A DNA stretch of 64,000 nt from Okeania sp. SIO2C9 (GTDB lineage: Bacteria; Cyanobacteriota; Cyanobacteriia; Cyanobacteriales; Microcoleaceae). This document shows, piece by piece, positions 20,545-30,031 of the stretch. Location: assembly GCF_010672455.1 (NCBI RefSeq), contig NZ_JAAHGO010000003.1, positions 119,688 through 183,687 on the forward strand. Reading direction: 5' to 3'. Both the position numbers and the translations under genes were made by a program. A model generated the notes under the pieces. It made no database searches, was not told the origin of the DNA, and saw only the letters and a program-made list of their open reading frames with translations. Position 1 is the first letter of the stretch, and the number at the start of each line of letters is the position of its first letter.

Positions 20545-20985
20545 TGAGAGTTTTTGGAGGCGATCGCCTTTCACTTTTTATTACCGATGGCCTCTAGAAT
20601 TCGACCTAGAATAGTGGCGATCGCTTTTCAGTTTTCATCACTCATTACCTCAAATATTGAGAGGTTTTGGAGGCGATCGCCTTTCTGTTTTTATTACCGA
20701 GCGCCTCTAGAATTGGAGTTGAAATGGGAGGCGATCGCCTTTCTGTTTTTGTTACCGAGCGCCTCTAGAATTGGAGTTGAAATGGGAGGCGATCGCTTTT
20801 CTGTTTTTGTTACCGAGCGCCTCTAGAATTGGAGTTGAAATGGGAGGCGATCGCTTTTCTGTTTTCATTACCGATGGCCTCTAGAATTGGAGTTGAAATG
20901 GGAGGCGATCGCTTTTCTGTTTTTATTACCGAGCGCCTCTAGTATTGGAGCTAGGATGGGCGCGATCGCCTTTCACTTTTTGTTA
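20545..20985. repeat. 58-bp tandem array, one HIP1 site per unit, 8 units
   Basis: GCGATCGC occurs at 20560, 20617, 20673, 20731, 20789, 20847, 20905 and 20962, a spacing of 56-58 bp. The inner units also share 'ttaccgagcgcctctagaa' and 'ttggagttgaaatgggagg'. In several units the octamer lies in a longer palindrome (AGGCGATCGCCT). It fills the ~1-kb gap between the 830-aa and 479-aa genes together with the two AGGACTTACGCA elements. A 90-codon plus-strand frame (20554-20826) exists only because of the repeat and is rejected. Confidence 0.92.
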
Positions 20986-21018
20986 ATCTTTGCGATTTGT
21001 GAATCTTGCGGACTCCGA

Positions 21019-23511
21019 TCAGTATTTGATGATGTAGTTCAGTGCAACGAAGGGAGGTAGGTTCTCATGAGACCTCCCACCACCAACACTATTGGTATTA
21101 AATTGATGACTATGCATGCTCCCCCAAGCAGAAATGATACCATCGTATCGCCGATTATAGTTCGTCTCCTGAGTACAGAGATTTTGTGTAACATCATCGT
21201 TATCATCGTTATCCGCTTTGGCGGTTTGCTGCTGGGTATGTGCATGTGTTCCATCATTATTAGTTTTTCCCGAATGGCTATGCTCTGGCATCTCACCCAC
21301 ACTGAGCTTCACAGATGACTTGCCACCTGTCTTGCCGAGTTTGTATTTTTCAGTCAAATTCGCACCAACCAGGAATTTTTCCCTGTAGTCGGGCACATTA
21401 AAGGGAACTCTACTCTCCCCAAGTACTGTGGCCAGTTCGAAATACTTTGAATCATTCACTTGTTGCCCATTGCACAACAACCATCCTTCTGGAGCTGTGG
21501 TTCCAGCATAGGCGACCACAGTGCCTACCGGTATTACAAAGCCTGTTTTGTCCTTTATTCGACCCTTAACATCTAGTTTTGCGCCCGGTACATCTGTGCC
21601 GATGCCTACATTACCCCTGCCATCTAGTACTACTTGAAAGTCCCATGGTTCTTGAATGAAGTACATTTTGTTTCCATCGACGCAGATTGACCAATCATTG
21701 TGACCGGTGTCAATAAAGTCAATTTGGGGAGCATCACTAATGATGGCTAAACTGCCTCCCATAGTCATCTTACTCCCGGTTTGTTTTGTCTCTTCTTCTG
21801 AGTGCCTCTTACTGCTCACCACTAATTTCTGACCAGGGTTCGTAACACCAATTCCAACATTTCCATCCTTATACAAAATGGGTGATTTTTCTATGGTGCA
21901 AACAAAAGTTCCATCCCAATAACCAGGAATATTTTCATAACGTAAACATAGATTCGCCTGACCAGAAGGAAGAGAAGAAATTATACCTGATAGTTGAACT
22001 TGATGATGTTGACCTGCTTCTATAACAGTTTCCGAACCAAAGGTAATAATCCACTCAGGAGATTGACTTTCTTTTCCTGAATTGATTATTTCCTTTCCTT
22101 CATATTCAACATTCACACCTGCTACCTGACCTGCTTCTAGCAAAGCCCATTCTTTTCTTTCTCCTTGAGCCTGAACATCAAAGGAAATAATCAACTTAGA
22201 AGCCTTATTTAGACGAATAGATTTATCCTTTAACACATTAGTAATTCGCAAGATTAACTGATTTTGTGAACTATTATCATTCAAAATTCGGTTAGACCCC
22301 ACAAACCCCACATGAAGAGGAATATTCTTTTTACCTCGATGGCTAAGGATATTTAGAGTTTTTTCTCGATAATAGTTACTGAAGGTTTCTCCCTCATGGG
22401 TAAATTGGGGACACTTCAACTCTACCCTGGTTGTTCGCGCCCCTCCTGCTGCTGCCCCATTAATATTTTGAAGCGTCAAAGGTATAGTTTCCTTAGCTCC
22501 CAAAGTTAGATCGTTAGTTAGAAAATACAGAGAAACCTTCCCATCATCCTGAGTCACAGCAGAACTCATACTCCAATTTTGTTTTTCGGCCAAAGCCAAT
22601 TCTGGCAAAGAATCAGGAGATAAGGTATCTGGTCTAAACCTCAACTCAAAATGGTAATTAGTTGAACTCACCGAACTAGTCTTAGGGGGCAAAGTAATCG
22701 GTTGTTCTGAGTCATTGACGATTTCCAGGATTAACTCCTGTCCCTTTGTACCATTTTCAATAAAGATAACAGGTTCTTTATCCTCCCCCTCATACAGATT
22801 AAAATCAAGGGGATGGGTTTTCTTAAAAGATGCGATCGCAGTTAAATCCTCGTTGATATCCTGCTGAATTTCTTCTGGAGATAAAGCCGTATTGTAGACC
22901 CGGACATGGGCGATTCTACCTTTGTGAGCACTACCATAATTGGTAGCATACCCAATCCATAAAGGCTGATCGCTCTCGACAGAAGTTTTAGCTTCTGATC
23001 TACGAGCAATTTCTTTCCCATCCATATATAAGAAAGTTTGATTTTTGCTTTGATCTGAGACTCCTGTCAGGTGATACCACTTATTTAATTTCAATGACCT
23101 TGCTTTTTGTACATTCCAGATGGAGTTCCCTGGAGAAGTATATTGCTGAAATAAATCACTATCGCTATCATACCATAACCCGTAATTTATACCATTGCCA
23201 GTTCCCTTACCAACTATTCCCACCCAATCACTCGAAGTTTCAGTAATATAAACCCACGCTTCTACAGTTAGATCGCCAGATATTTTTAGGTCATCAGTAG
23301 TACCCGGAACTTCTATATAATTATCCTTATTGCCGTCAAAACTCAAACAACTGCCAAATGTTTCATCTTGAACAACTTGAACCTCCCCTTTCACCTCACA
23401 ATCATGGTTTCCATCAGAAACATCAATTACCTTTTTGGTATCTCCGTCCTCGACTATTTTATCTAATTTTAAGTGCAGAACTAAATTTTCCTTTGAATTA
23501 CTCATAATCAT
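21019..23511 (-). CDS. LamG-like plus phage tail-collar protein, 830 aa
   Basis: Residues ~5-215 form a concanavalin/LamG-type jelly roll (GSCLSFDGNKDNYIEVPG, LTVEAWVYITETS, WYHLTGVSDQSKNQTFLYMD, GRIAHVRVYNTALSPEEIQ), which usually binds glycans. A middle region (~230-560) has repeated beta domains. Residues ~560-660 carry GNVGIGVTNPG and GNVGIGTDVPGAKLDVKGRI, motifs of trimeric tail-fibre stalks. From ~662 a phage tail-collar domain (GTVVAYAGTTAPEGWLLCNG, FNVPDYREKFLVGA, GEMPEHSHS) leads to HENLPPFVALNYIIKY at the end. Together these indicate a fibre-like recognition protein. GAGGA precedes both an ATG at 23511 and one at 23505; the second has better spacing. No sheath, tube or baseplate gene is nearby, so it is not part of an ordinary prophage or contractile injection locus within this window. 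Confidence 0.88.
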   Translation of the reverse strand: MIMSNSKENLVLHLKLDKIVEDGDTKKVIDVSDGNHDCEVKGEVQVVQDETFGSCLSFDGNKDNYIEVPGTTDDLKISGDLTVEAWVYITETSSDWVGIVGKGTGNGINYGLWYDSDSDLFQQYTSPGNSIWNVQKARSLKLNKWYHLTGVSDQSKNQTFLYMDGKEIARRSEAKTSVESDQPLWIGYATNYGSAHKGRIAHVRVYNTALSPEEIQQDINEDLTAIASFKKTHPLDFNLYEGEDKEPVIFIENGTKGQELILEIVNDSEQPITLPPKTSSVSSTNYHFELRFRPDTLSPDSLPELALAEKQNWSMSSAVTQDDGKVSLYFLTNDLTLGAKETIPLTLQNINGAAAGGARTTRVELKCPQFTHEGETFSNYYREKTLNILSHRGKKNIPLHVGFVGSNRILNDNSSQNQLILRITNVLKDKSIRLNKASKLIISFDVQAQGERKEWALLEAGQVAGVNVEYEGKEIINSGKESQSPEWIITFGSETVIEAGQHHQVQLSGIISSLPSGQANLCLRYENIPGYWDGTFVCTIEKSPILYKDGNVGIGVTNPGQKLVVSSKRHSEEETKQTGSKMTMGGSLAIISDAPQIDFIDTGHNDWSICVDGNKMYFIQEPWDFQVVLDGRGNVGIGTDVPGAKLDVKGRIKDKTGFVIPVGTVVAYAGTTAPEGWLLCNGQQVNDSKYFELATVLGESRVPFNVPDYREKFLVGANLTEKYKLGKTGGKSSVKLSVGEMPEHSHSGKTNNDGTHAHTQQQTAKADNDDNDDVTQNLCTQETNYNRRYDGIISAWGSMHSHQFNTNSVGGGRSHENLPPFVALNYIIKY

Positions 23512-23746
23512 TATTCCTCAGTGATTACTTGATTGTTTTAATTTTGATTAGTTGGGTAGTGGTGTACAAAGTAGTGATACTTGGATAAAAGGTCAACTAG
23601 GGAGCTGGGAGTATTATGCATGAAACCTAGAATTTAGTGACATACTCCCACACGCTTGCTGACGCTATAGTTTGGGCTTCTCGTTTCGCAGTCCCGGTAC
23701 CCCGTCGGACAAGCGCGTGCTTGAAGGACTTCTGGGCCCTGCCTCC

Positions 23747-26700
23747 CTATTTTTTATATTTATCGCCGCTCAGACTCAACTTCAGCCAACCCTCCCGAAT
23801 TGCCTGCTGGCCAGAGAAAACCGCATTCGGATTAGCCTGAGCAATAGTGTCATGGGGAACCTCTAACCATTCCCCTTGTTCCTTCTCTAACCATGACCAT
23901 TCATAACCAGGTTCCCCTGGTAAAGGTAAATTAATCTTCTTATCCAAACTTGAATCCCTCATATCCTTCAAATCAGTCAGAATAGGAGTTGATAAGAAAG
24001 TAATCTCAATCTTCTCTAATGCCTCCTGATATTGATCCGGTGGAATATCAATCGCTTTTGTTGGCAAAATTCCGCAGGTAGCATGGACTTTACCACGGGG
24101 ATCGATCAGCATGGTTAACAGTTTAGGCTGATCTTCCAAATTGAAATCGATATGCCAAGCTTTCTCAGGGTGATGGACTTTTATCTTAGAGGTATCTTGC
24201 TCTAAATCGCTTTGAGGAGCATAAAACTCTTCACTCAGAGCATCTTCCTTTTCCAACCAGTATCCCACTAAACCATCATTGAATTGCTGATATTCCCCTA
24301 AACGGATAGGAAACTTAACCCGATCAAACTCATCAGTATCCCTAGAATCACGCCTTAAATCTTGCCAAAATACATTCCAATCTTGGTTAATAGAGGGAAG
24401 TCCCTGTAATTCTAGATTCAGAGAAGCTCGCACTACAGCAATAGGTCGTCCCATCAACAGTGCTAAACCTTGATGTTGGGCAAAATTTTCTGGATCGATG
24501 TTCTCTAAGCCACTATCTAGAGCGGAAATAAAATTACTTAGAAAACTTTGCCCCTGATTTACAATATAGTTGACTACCCTTTTCAAATAGGGATTGGGAA
24601 TATCATCAACAGAAATTAGGCGATCGCTCCCCGGTGCGGACTCCCATTTAGCAAGCTGATTAATTGAACCCAAAGCTTTACCAAGATTATCATAGATCGC
24701 CAGACTATTATCCAAATTATTAGGCAATATCCAACCACAAATAGGAGTCGTCGCTGGATGACTATTCATTTCCTGTTCGCCCTGACTCGCCGAAAGCCAC
24801 CGGAAATTGAGACGAGCAGCTTGCACCAAACGGGGTGGTAAGGATACCAGATAGGAACTTCCGGGAGTAGTCATCTGTTGAGTAGTGATGATATTGCTAA
24901 CATCCAACTCCTTCACCTGTCCAAAAGTATCCACCAACCGCAACCGCAAAATCTTCATTGCCCCAGACCGAATGGGGTTAAAATCATTTAAAGGTTCTGG
25001 TGCACTGCGGGTACTCTGTAGTATAGCATCGCGGACAACTTCTGTAAAGGGCTGATAATCTGCAAATCCCAAGGGGTCAGCAACTGGTAACTGCAAGGTT
25101 TGCTTGTGCATTAACAACCCTTCGTTAAAACCACCCAAAGATTGAGAGAGACTCTTGAGGGTCAGCAGTTTCTGATAAGCTCGAATTGCTGTATAAATAG
25201 GTTTTTCAGCTTTTTTTTCTGTGTCTGGTTTTGTTTCATACCATGTCAGAATTTCTTGAATATTATCACTAAGATAGTCATCACTTTGTTGCTCCTTCGG
25301 AATTTTTTGTGCCTCGTAATAATCTGGCAGGACTTGTTTCTGTAAATAAACCTCTAGCTCTACTTTCAGCTTAATCCCCGCATGGGGCGTTAAAATACTA
25401 CGGCCACTATAAACATTAGCAGCTTTGAGAATAGCCCCTTTTCCTGACTGTAAAGAAAGGTCAGCCTCATTTTCCCTCAATACATAATTACTGGTAATAA
25501 ACTCATCATCATAGTTACTGTTGTAAGTTCGGTGATTACAGCCATCTCGGATGGGGAAAACTTCTACCTCCCACTCCAGTAAAAAAGGATGCCAAGGGGA
25601 TTGTGTCCAACTGCTAAAGGCAATATGTTCTCCCGTTTTGTTTTGTTGTTCTAATTGATTAATTTTATTGCGAATAGTACCAAAGCTACTTTTACTAATC
25701 GGGAAAGTAACATCTTTTAATATTTCACACTCCAGCAATCCATCATCCCTCAACCGTCCATCTTGTCCATGTCGGTTCGTAGGTTCCACCCCTTCACCTG
25801 TCATTAGTAACACAGGTTCTTTAGGTTGCCAGTAACGGGGACTGGAAATTTGTTTCAGGGTGTAAGTTGCTTGAGTTTTCTGGACAGTTTCTTGATTATT
25901 AAGCTCGGTTATTTTTGCCAGTAACTGATTAATGGCTCCAGCTAATTGAGAAGCAATAGAGCCAGAGAAAGATTCCCCAGCAGAAGCAGTGGTAATCTTA
26001 CCAGACTCATCCCCTGAAACCGTCAGATTTCCAGTCATCATCAATTTTAGCTTTAAAGGTGCAATCCCATTCGCCCTAATGTAATGCTTGACCTGATCAA
26101 TATCAGGGTACTCATCCTTGCTACCTTCCGGGGGATAGGCACTCAACATATACTTATACCAATCAGCAAAGAGTTGCCGACGCATTGACTCTATCTCATG
26201 GCAAGCACAATCATATTCTTGTTGAAGAAGGTTAAGCTTATTGAGCAAGTGAGCCATCTCATCAGGTAAAGTAACCTGTGCTTGATTATGGGCATTTTCA
26301 GCATTAGCTTTCGTCGAATCTTTGCTTTCTAAACGAATAGTCCACATCGTCCCCGCAGCAATGGCATTAAAACCTTTCTCATGTCGGGCTTCTTTAAACT
26401 TGGGAGTTATGTCCAACTGCCGATGTTCCAGACCAGGAGATAAGTGTAGGGCTTCCAACTGGTCTTCGATGATAGATTTGTAATTGCCATCAATCTTTTG
26501 ACCCAAGTAGGCAGACAATGCCTCTGTACCGGTATTACCCACACTCACTTCTACAGGAGCTTGCCGATCTGAGTTGACAGTCTTCTCAGGGGCAAATGTC
26601 AAGCGAGCATAGCAGATAAAGTCAAGTGATTCTGGAAATTTTTGACCAGTCTCAAGATTAACTTTCCACTTAAATTCTTCTTCTATTAATTCTTGATTGG

Positions 26701-27436
26701 TGGGAGGAGTCCCTTCGTCCTGTGGAATAGTTTTTCTCAGTGTTTCAACAAAACTGTTCAAATGATTCTTTTGTCCCTGACTGTACCAACCAATCACATC
26801 ATATTTTAAGCTATCAGGAATCTCAGCAGCATAATCATCGTCATAAAAGCCAAAAACACTATGACAATTGGGATAAAAAGCTGCAAAAGTAGGTTCTCCA
26901 TAACCTACAGCCATCAGTGACGGTAAGTATTCAGCATTGGGGTCATTTTCTAGCCAAGCAGCTAAAGGCACTTTGCGCCCCAGGTAGGAAAACGGTTGAT
27001 GTTTACCCTCCTCTACCTGAATGGGATAAGCAATACTACCCACCTCACTTCCTGTCCCTTCAGGATAGAGATAATCACTCTCTACCACCCATTGCTTTTC
27101 AATCTCGTTGTCCTTGTTACTGCGGGTCACTAACCAACGATTAGGGACAGGTGGAAAAACCGTCCTAGTTACATTGTTCTCACTAACTTGAATTCCTTTA
27201 GTCAAAGCATCTGGCAAAGCCCAATGTAAGTGAATTCCAGCTTTCAGATACAAGTTTTGATTTTGAAAAGGCTGAGAAACGATCTCTTCACTAATATTAG
27301 CAATATTAGGATTTACATCCCGTTGACCATCAAAATAAGGAAGGTGGCTAAAATCTGCCATTGCTTCTACTACAAGGCGGTCTATTTCTAGATGTAAAGC
27401 ATCTAAGTGAACGGGAACCATTAAAACATTTTTCAC
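23747..27436 (-). CDS. Unrecognised 1229-aa protein heading the five-gene module
   Basis: A large soluble protein. I choose the GTG at 27436, which has GGAGA 8 nt upstream and gives MKNVLMVPVHLDALHLEIDR. The frame is open to an ATG at 27553, but those residues read into a repeat ('gggcatcttgcc') and are doubtful. Notable stretches: NLYLKAGIHLHWALPDAL followed by FPPVPNRWLVTR (~residues 85-120), YLGRKVPLAAW, a coiled coil (~435-475, HLLNKLNLLQQEYDCACHEI), a middle domain with SWTQSPWHPFLLEWEVEVFP, and a C-terminal region with GRPIAVVRASLNLELQGLP. I recall similar proteins in actinobacteria but know no function. A 235-bp spacer with a possible IS200/IS605 end (gacatactcccac, 23637) separates it from the 830-aa gene. 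No signal peptide or membrane segment. Confidence 0.78.
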   Translation of the reverse strand: MKNVLMVPVHLDALHLEIDRLVVEAMADFSHLPYFDGQRDVNPNIANISEEIVSQPFQNQNLYLKAGIHLHWALPDALTKGIQVSENNVTRTVFPPVPNRWLVTRSNKDNEIEKQWVVESDYLYPEGTGSEVGSIAYPIQVEEGKHQPFSYLGRKVPLAAWLENDPNAEYLPSLMAVGYGEPTFAAFYPNCHSVFGFYDDDYAAEIPDSLKYDVIGWYSQGQKNHLNSFVETLRKTIPQDEGTPPTNQELIEEEFKWKVNLETGQKFPESLDFICYARLTFAPEKTVNSDRQAPVEVSVGNTGTEALSAYLGQKIDGNYKSIIEDQLEALHLSPGLEHRQLDITPKFKEARHEKGFNAIAAGTMWTIRLESKDSTKANAENAHNQAQVTLPDEMAHLLNKLNLLQQEYDCACHEIESMRRQLFADWYKYMLSAYPPEGSKDEYPDIDQVKHYIRANGIAPLKLKLMMTGNLTVSGDESGKITTASAGESFSGSIASQLAGAINQLLAKITELNNQETVQKTQATYTLKQISSPRYWQPKEPVLLMTGEGVEPTNRHGQDGRLRDDGLLECEILKDVTFPISKSSFGTIRNKINQLEQQNKTGEHIAFSSWTQSPWHPFLLEWEVEVFPIRDGCNHRTYNSNYDDEFITSNYVLRENEADLSLQSGKGAILKAANVYSGRSILTPHAGIKLKVELEVYLQKQVLPDYYEAQKIPKEQQSDDYLSDNIQEILTWYETKPDTEKKAEKPIYTAIRAYQKLLTLKSLSQSLGGFNEGLLMHKQTLQLPVADPLGFADYQPFTEVVRDAILQSTRSAPEPLNDFNPIRSGAMKILRLRLVDTFGQVKELDVSNIITTQQMTTPGSSYLVSLPPRLVQAARLNFRWLSASQGEQEMNSHPATTPICGWILPNNLDNSLAIYDNLGKALGSINQLAKWESAPGSDRLISVDDIPNPYLKRVVNYIVNQGQSFLSNFISALDSGLENIDPENFAQHQGLALLMGRPIAVVRASLNLELQGLPSINQDWNVFWQDLRRDSRDTDEFDRVKFPIRLGEYQQFNDGLVGYWLEKEDALSEEFYAPQSDLEQDTSKIKVHHPEKAWHIDFNLEDQPKLLTMLIDPRGKVHATCGILPTKAIDIPPDQYQEALEKIEITFLSTPILTDLKDMRDSSLDKKINLPLPGEPGYEWSWLEKEQGEWLEVPHDTIAQANPNAVFSGQQAIREGWLKLSLSGDKYKK

Positions 27437-27664
27437 TATAGAAATCTCCGTTGGTCTATCTGAAACTACGGCGTTGCATAAATGCGCTTGGGATTTTAAC
27501 AGTTTTGTGGAATGGGCATCTTGCCTGTTCCTTAATATCAAATCCGGTAGCATCGGTGTAATTAGATGGAAGGATGGGGAGATGGAGGGATGGGGAGATG
27601 GGGATATCGAGAAATATTTGGTAATGGTTGAATATGGAACATTTTTTTATACCGAATTAAACTG

Positions 27665-27849
27665 ATTTGATATAAGACTACACCACACCAAGAACATTAC
27701 CCCCCTGTATCCATCAACGACCTATCCCACATTCACTGAATATCCTTCAATGAACTCTGAACATTAAGGAAAAGTTTCATCTCTCCGATTAACCGAGATT
27801 TAGTATTATCCCCTGCAAACTCCACCACATAACATATGGTCTCAACCCA
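27665..27849 (-). repeat. Partial copy of the 3' end of the sigma factor gene
   Basis: Closely resembles 31323-31510, the last codons and 3' end of the sigma factor frame: shared 'attacccccctgtatccatc', 'gaaaagtttcatctct' and 'ccacataaca'. Read on the minus strand it gives GEMKLF and RSLMDTGG as in the sigma C-terminus. It abuts a duplicated GT4 fragment, so both pieces were brought together by rearrangement. The short stretch 27437-27664 has a 'ggatggggagat' repeat and no gene. Confidence 0.65.
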
Positions 27850-28275
27850 GAGCGATCGCTCTGGTTTTTCCTAGTCTGTGGGAAGGATTTGGTTTTCCGG
27901 TATTAGAAGCAATGGGTTGTGGTACTCCAGTTATTACTTCTAATATTTCATCCCTACCAGAAGTTGCTGGAGATGCAGCTATTTTGGTTAACCCGAAAAA
28001 TGTGGGAGAAATAACAGATGCGATGAATATTATTGCTCAAGATGGGGGAGAGCGATCGCGACTCTCAACCTTAAGTTTGGCTAGAGCTAAAGAATTTAGT
28101 AGGGAAAAAACTGGTTTAGCTACTAGAGAGGTAATTCAGAATTATCTGATTAAGGTTTAAATGAAAGGAGCGATCGCTCCATTTTATTTGGAAAAGCGAT
28201 CGCCGTTCCTAAGTATGGTAGAACTTCAATACCGCTATAATTCAAAACGGTTTAGATAAGACCAAAACTGCTATG
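27850..28275 (+). pseudogene. GT4 glycosyltransferase 3' fragment, copy 1
   Basis: Repeats the last ~300 bp of the GT4 gene at ~11160-11466 ([20 protein letters not shown] to NYLIKV) and a 3' flank ending 'agataagaccaaaactgct'. It lacks the first ~260 codons. An 82-codon frame survives (27912-28160) but has no promoter or N-domain. It shares private changes with copy 2 ([15 protein letters not shown]), so the two copies derive from one another after the first duplication. Confidence 0.88.
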
Positions 28276-28335
28276 GCATGGAAGCATTAGCTGATTACCA
28301 TTTGCGAAGTTAGTGATGAAATTGTTGTTATCCCA

Positions 28336-29235
28336 TCAACTCACTTCAAATACATAAATATAAAGTTTGCTAGAAGCAGTACCACCTTTGCTATCATTAG
28401 CAGTGACTTGAATTTTAAGAACTTTACCTGCCTCAGATGTGGGAGGAGTACCGCTAAAAGTGTTTGTATCTGAGTCGAAACTGAACCAGTTGGGTAAAGG
28501 TTCGCCATTGGCAAGGGTTGCACTTAGGGTCAAACTGTCTCCATCTGGATCGCTAAAGGTGCTGTTAGGGATGCTATAGCTATATGGAGAATTCATGTTG
28601 CAGCATGTTGTGAGTGTAGGGGTTGTTACTATGGGAGGAGAGTTTACTGGTCCGGTAACTGATACATCGTCTAACAATAAGTCTGCGGAACCTATATCTC
28701 CTGAGCTTTGATCGATAAATTGAAGTCTTGTTGTTATACTATTGGCAACAAAAGTATATGTATATTTCTTCCAACTTGAACCGACTGGTTGAGCTGTTTC
28801 ATCAAGTAGTTTTGTCTTGCCTGTAACAATTACTTCAGCAATACCTGTTTCTTGATTGACCATGCCATGCTCACGAGCATAAAAAGTTAAAGTATATTCA
28901 GCTCCTGGAACAGTATTGAATGATTGCTCTAAAATTCCTCCTTTGTTAGTTACACAACTATTAAAGCTAAGGAGAAAATCCCCTGTATTTGTTGCTGCAG
29001 AATAGTTACTACCGTAGCGCATGATTTGCCGATTAGGCTTATAATTACTATTTTCTATTTGTACCCAATCATTGATTTTATCTTGGCTATCGTCACAACT
29101 AACGTTAGTGGGAGTGCCCTGTTCAAAACCACCATTTTTGATTAATTCATCTGCATTAGCGCTCATTGGGGATTGAGTGAGCGTCACAAACATCAACACA
29201 GCGATCGTCATTAAGATACTCAGAAGTTTCTTCAT
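28336..29235 (-). CDS. Secreted protein: N-terminal DUF642-like beta domain plus cadherin-like Ig domain
   Basis: A 299-aa protein with a clear signal peptide (residues 1-28, MKKLLSILMTIAVLMFVTLT then ANA-D cleavage site). Residues ~30-195 start ELIKNGGFEQGTP and end LLLDDVSVTGP, the beginning and end of DUF642/CBM-like jelly rolls that bind polysaccharide. Residues ~200-297 form a putative Ig/cadherin-like domain (SYSIPNSTFSDPDGDSLTLS, WFSFDSDTNTFSGTPPT, VTANDSKGG). It is exported and likely binds matrix or cell-wall sugars. It lies between two direct repeats of the GT4 fragment; both repeats sit at the 3' side of a minus-strand gene. Only a weak ribosome site (GAGAT) precedes the ATG at 29235. 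Confidence 0.8.
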   Translation of the reverse strand: MKKLLSILMTIAVLMFVTLTQSPMSANADELIKNGGFEQGTPTNVSCDDSQDKINDWVQIENSNYKPNRQIMRYGSNYSAATNTGDFLLSFNSCVTNKGGILEQSFNTVPGAEYTLTFYAREHGMVNQETGIAEVIVTGKTKLLDETAQPVGSSWKKYTYTFVANSITTRLQFIDQSSGDIGSADLLLDDVSVTGPVNSPPIVTTPTLTTCCNMNSPYSYSIPNSTFSDPDGDSLTLSATLANGEPLPNWFSFDSDTNTFSGTPPTSEAGKVLKIQVTANDSKGGTASSKLYIYVFEVS

Positions 29236-29264
29236 AATTTATCTCACAAATTACACTACATTGG

Positions 29265-29505
29265 TTTTGACATACTCCCGACGTTGCGCATAGCGCGACA
29301 ACGCGGGATTCTTACATTATGAAAAAAATGACCGCTGTTTCGTGTGAGGTGATGTCCTCCCCCTGTATTAACCTTGATGATAACATGCATACCTTCTAGC
29401 TTGTCAAGGATATAGGAAGGTTTTATTTGTGGAGGTATCCGACTATTTGCCTTGGCTTTCATCCCGACGCTCCCCTGCGGGAAAGCGCGGGACTTCCCTG
29501 ACAAA
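29265..29505 (-). mobile_element. IS200/IS605-family remnant (end sequences)
   Basis: Two hairpin-forming ends typical of IS605-type right ends lie here: 'gacatactcccgacg...gcgggattctt' at ~29269-29317 and 'cccgacgctcccctgcgggaaagcgcgggactt' (split across 29463-29495). The same sequence appears beside a tnpB remnant at 54127-54173. No tnpA or tnpB survives in between. A minus-strand frame of 82 codons (29256-29504) is not a credible gene. Confidence 0.6.
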
Positions 29506-29537
29506 AAATTAAAATCATCTCAACCTACATTCTGCAC

Positions 29538-30002
29538 CATGTTCCTTATTCAGAATTACCCAAAATAATAAATCAGGCGATCGCTCTGGTTTTTCCTAGT
29601 CTGTGGGAAGGATTTGGTTTTCCGGTATTAGAAGCAATGGGTTGTGGTACTCCAGTTATTACTTCTAATATTTCATCCCTACCAGAAGTTGCTGGAGATG
29701 CAGCTATTTTGGTTAACCCGAAAAATGTGGGAGAAATAACAGATGCGATGAATATTATTGCTCAAGATGGGGGAGAGCGATCGCGACTCTCAACCTTAAG
29801 TTTGGCTAGAGCTAAAGAATTTAGTAGGGAAAAAACTGGTTTAGCTACTAGAGAGGTAATTCAGAATTATCTGATTAAGGTTTAAATAAAAAGGAGCGAT
29901 CGCTCCTTTTAATTGGGGAAAGCGATCGCCGTTGCTAAGTATGGTAGAACTTCAATACCACTATAATTCAAAACGGTTTAGATAAGACCAAAACTGCTAA
30001 TG
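29538..30002 (+). pseudogene. GT4 glycosyltransferase 3' fragment, copy 2
   Basis: Duplicates the end of the GT4 gene from 'atgttcc(t)gattcagaat' (as ~11121) to the stop and beyond. It is nearly identical to copy 1 over ~425 bp, and extends ~35 bp further 5'. The 82-codon frame 29637-29885 is a leftover. It lies 3' of the 153-aa gene just as copy 1 lies 3' of the secreted-protein gene. Confidence 0.88.
29889..29910. terminator. HIP1-centred perfect palindrome, possible bidirectional terminator
   Basis: A 22-bp perfect palindrome, AAAAGGAGCGATCGCTCCTTTT, read as two arms of AAAAGGAGC/GCTCCTTTT with a GATC loop, ends in T4 on either strand. It lies between the GT4 fragment and the 153-aa gene on the opposite strand. 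The homologous position after the intact GT4 gene (11473-11491) is a weaker version. Confidence 0.4.
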
Positions 30003-30031
30003 CAAGCCTTATTTCTAAGTATGCACTTCAA

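Noticed and set aside
20554-20826. 90-codon plus-strand frame
   Set aside because: It is a read-through of the 58-bp HIP1 array and ends where units vary.
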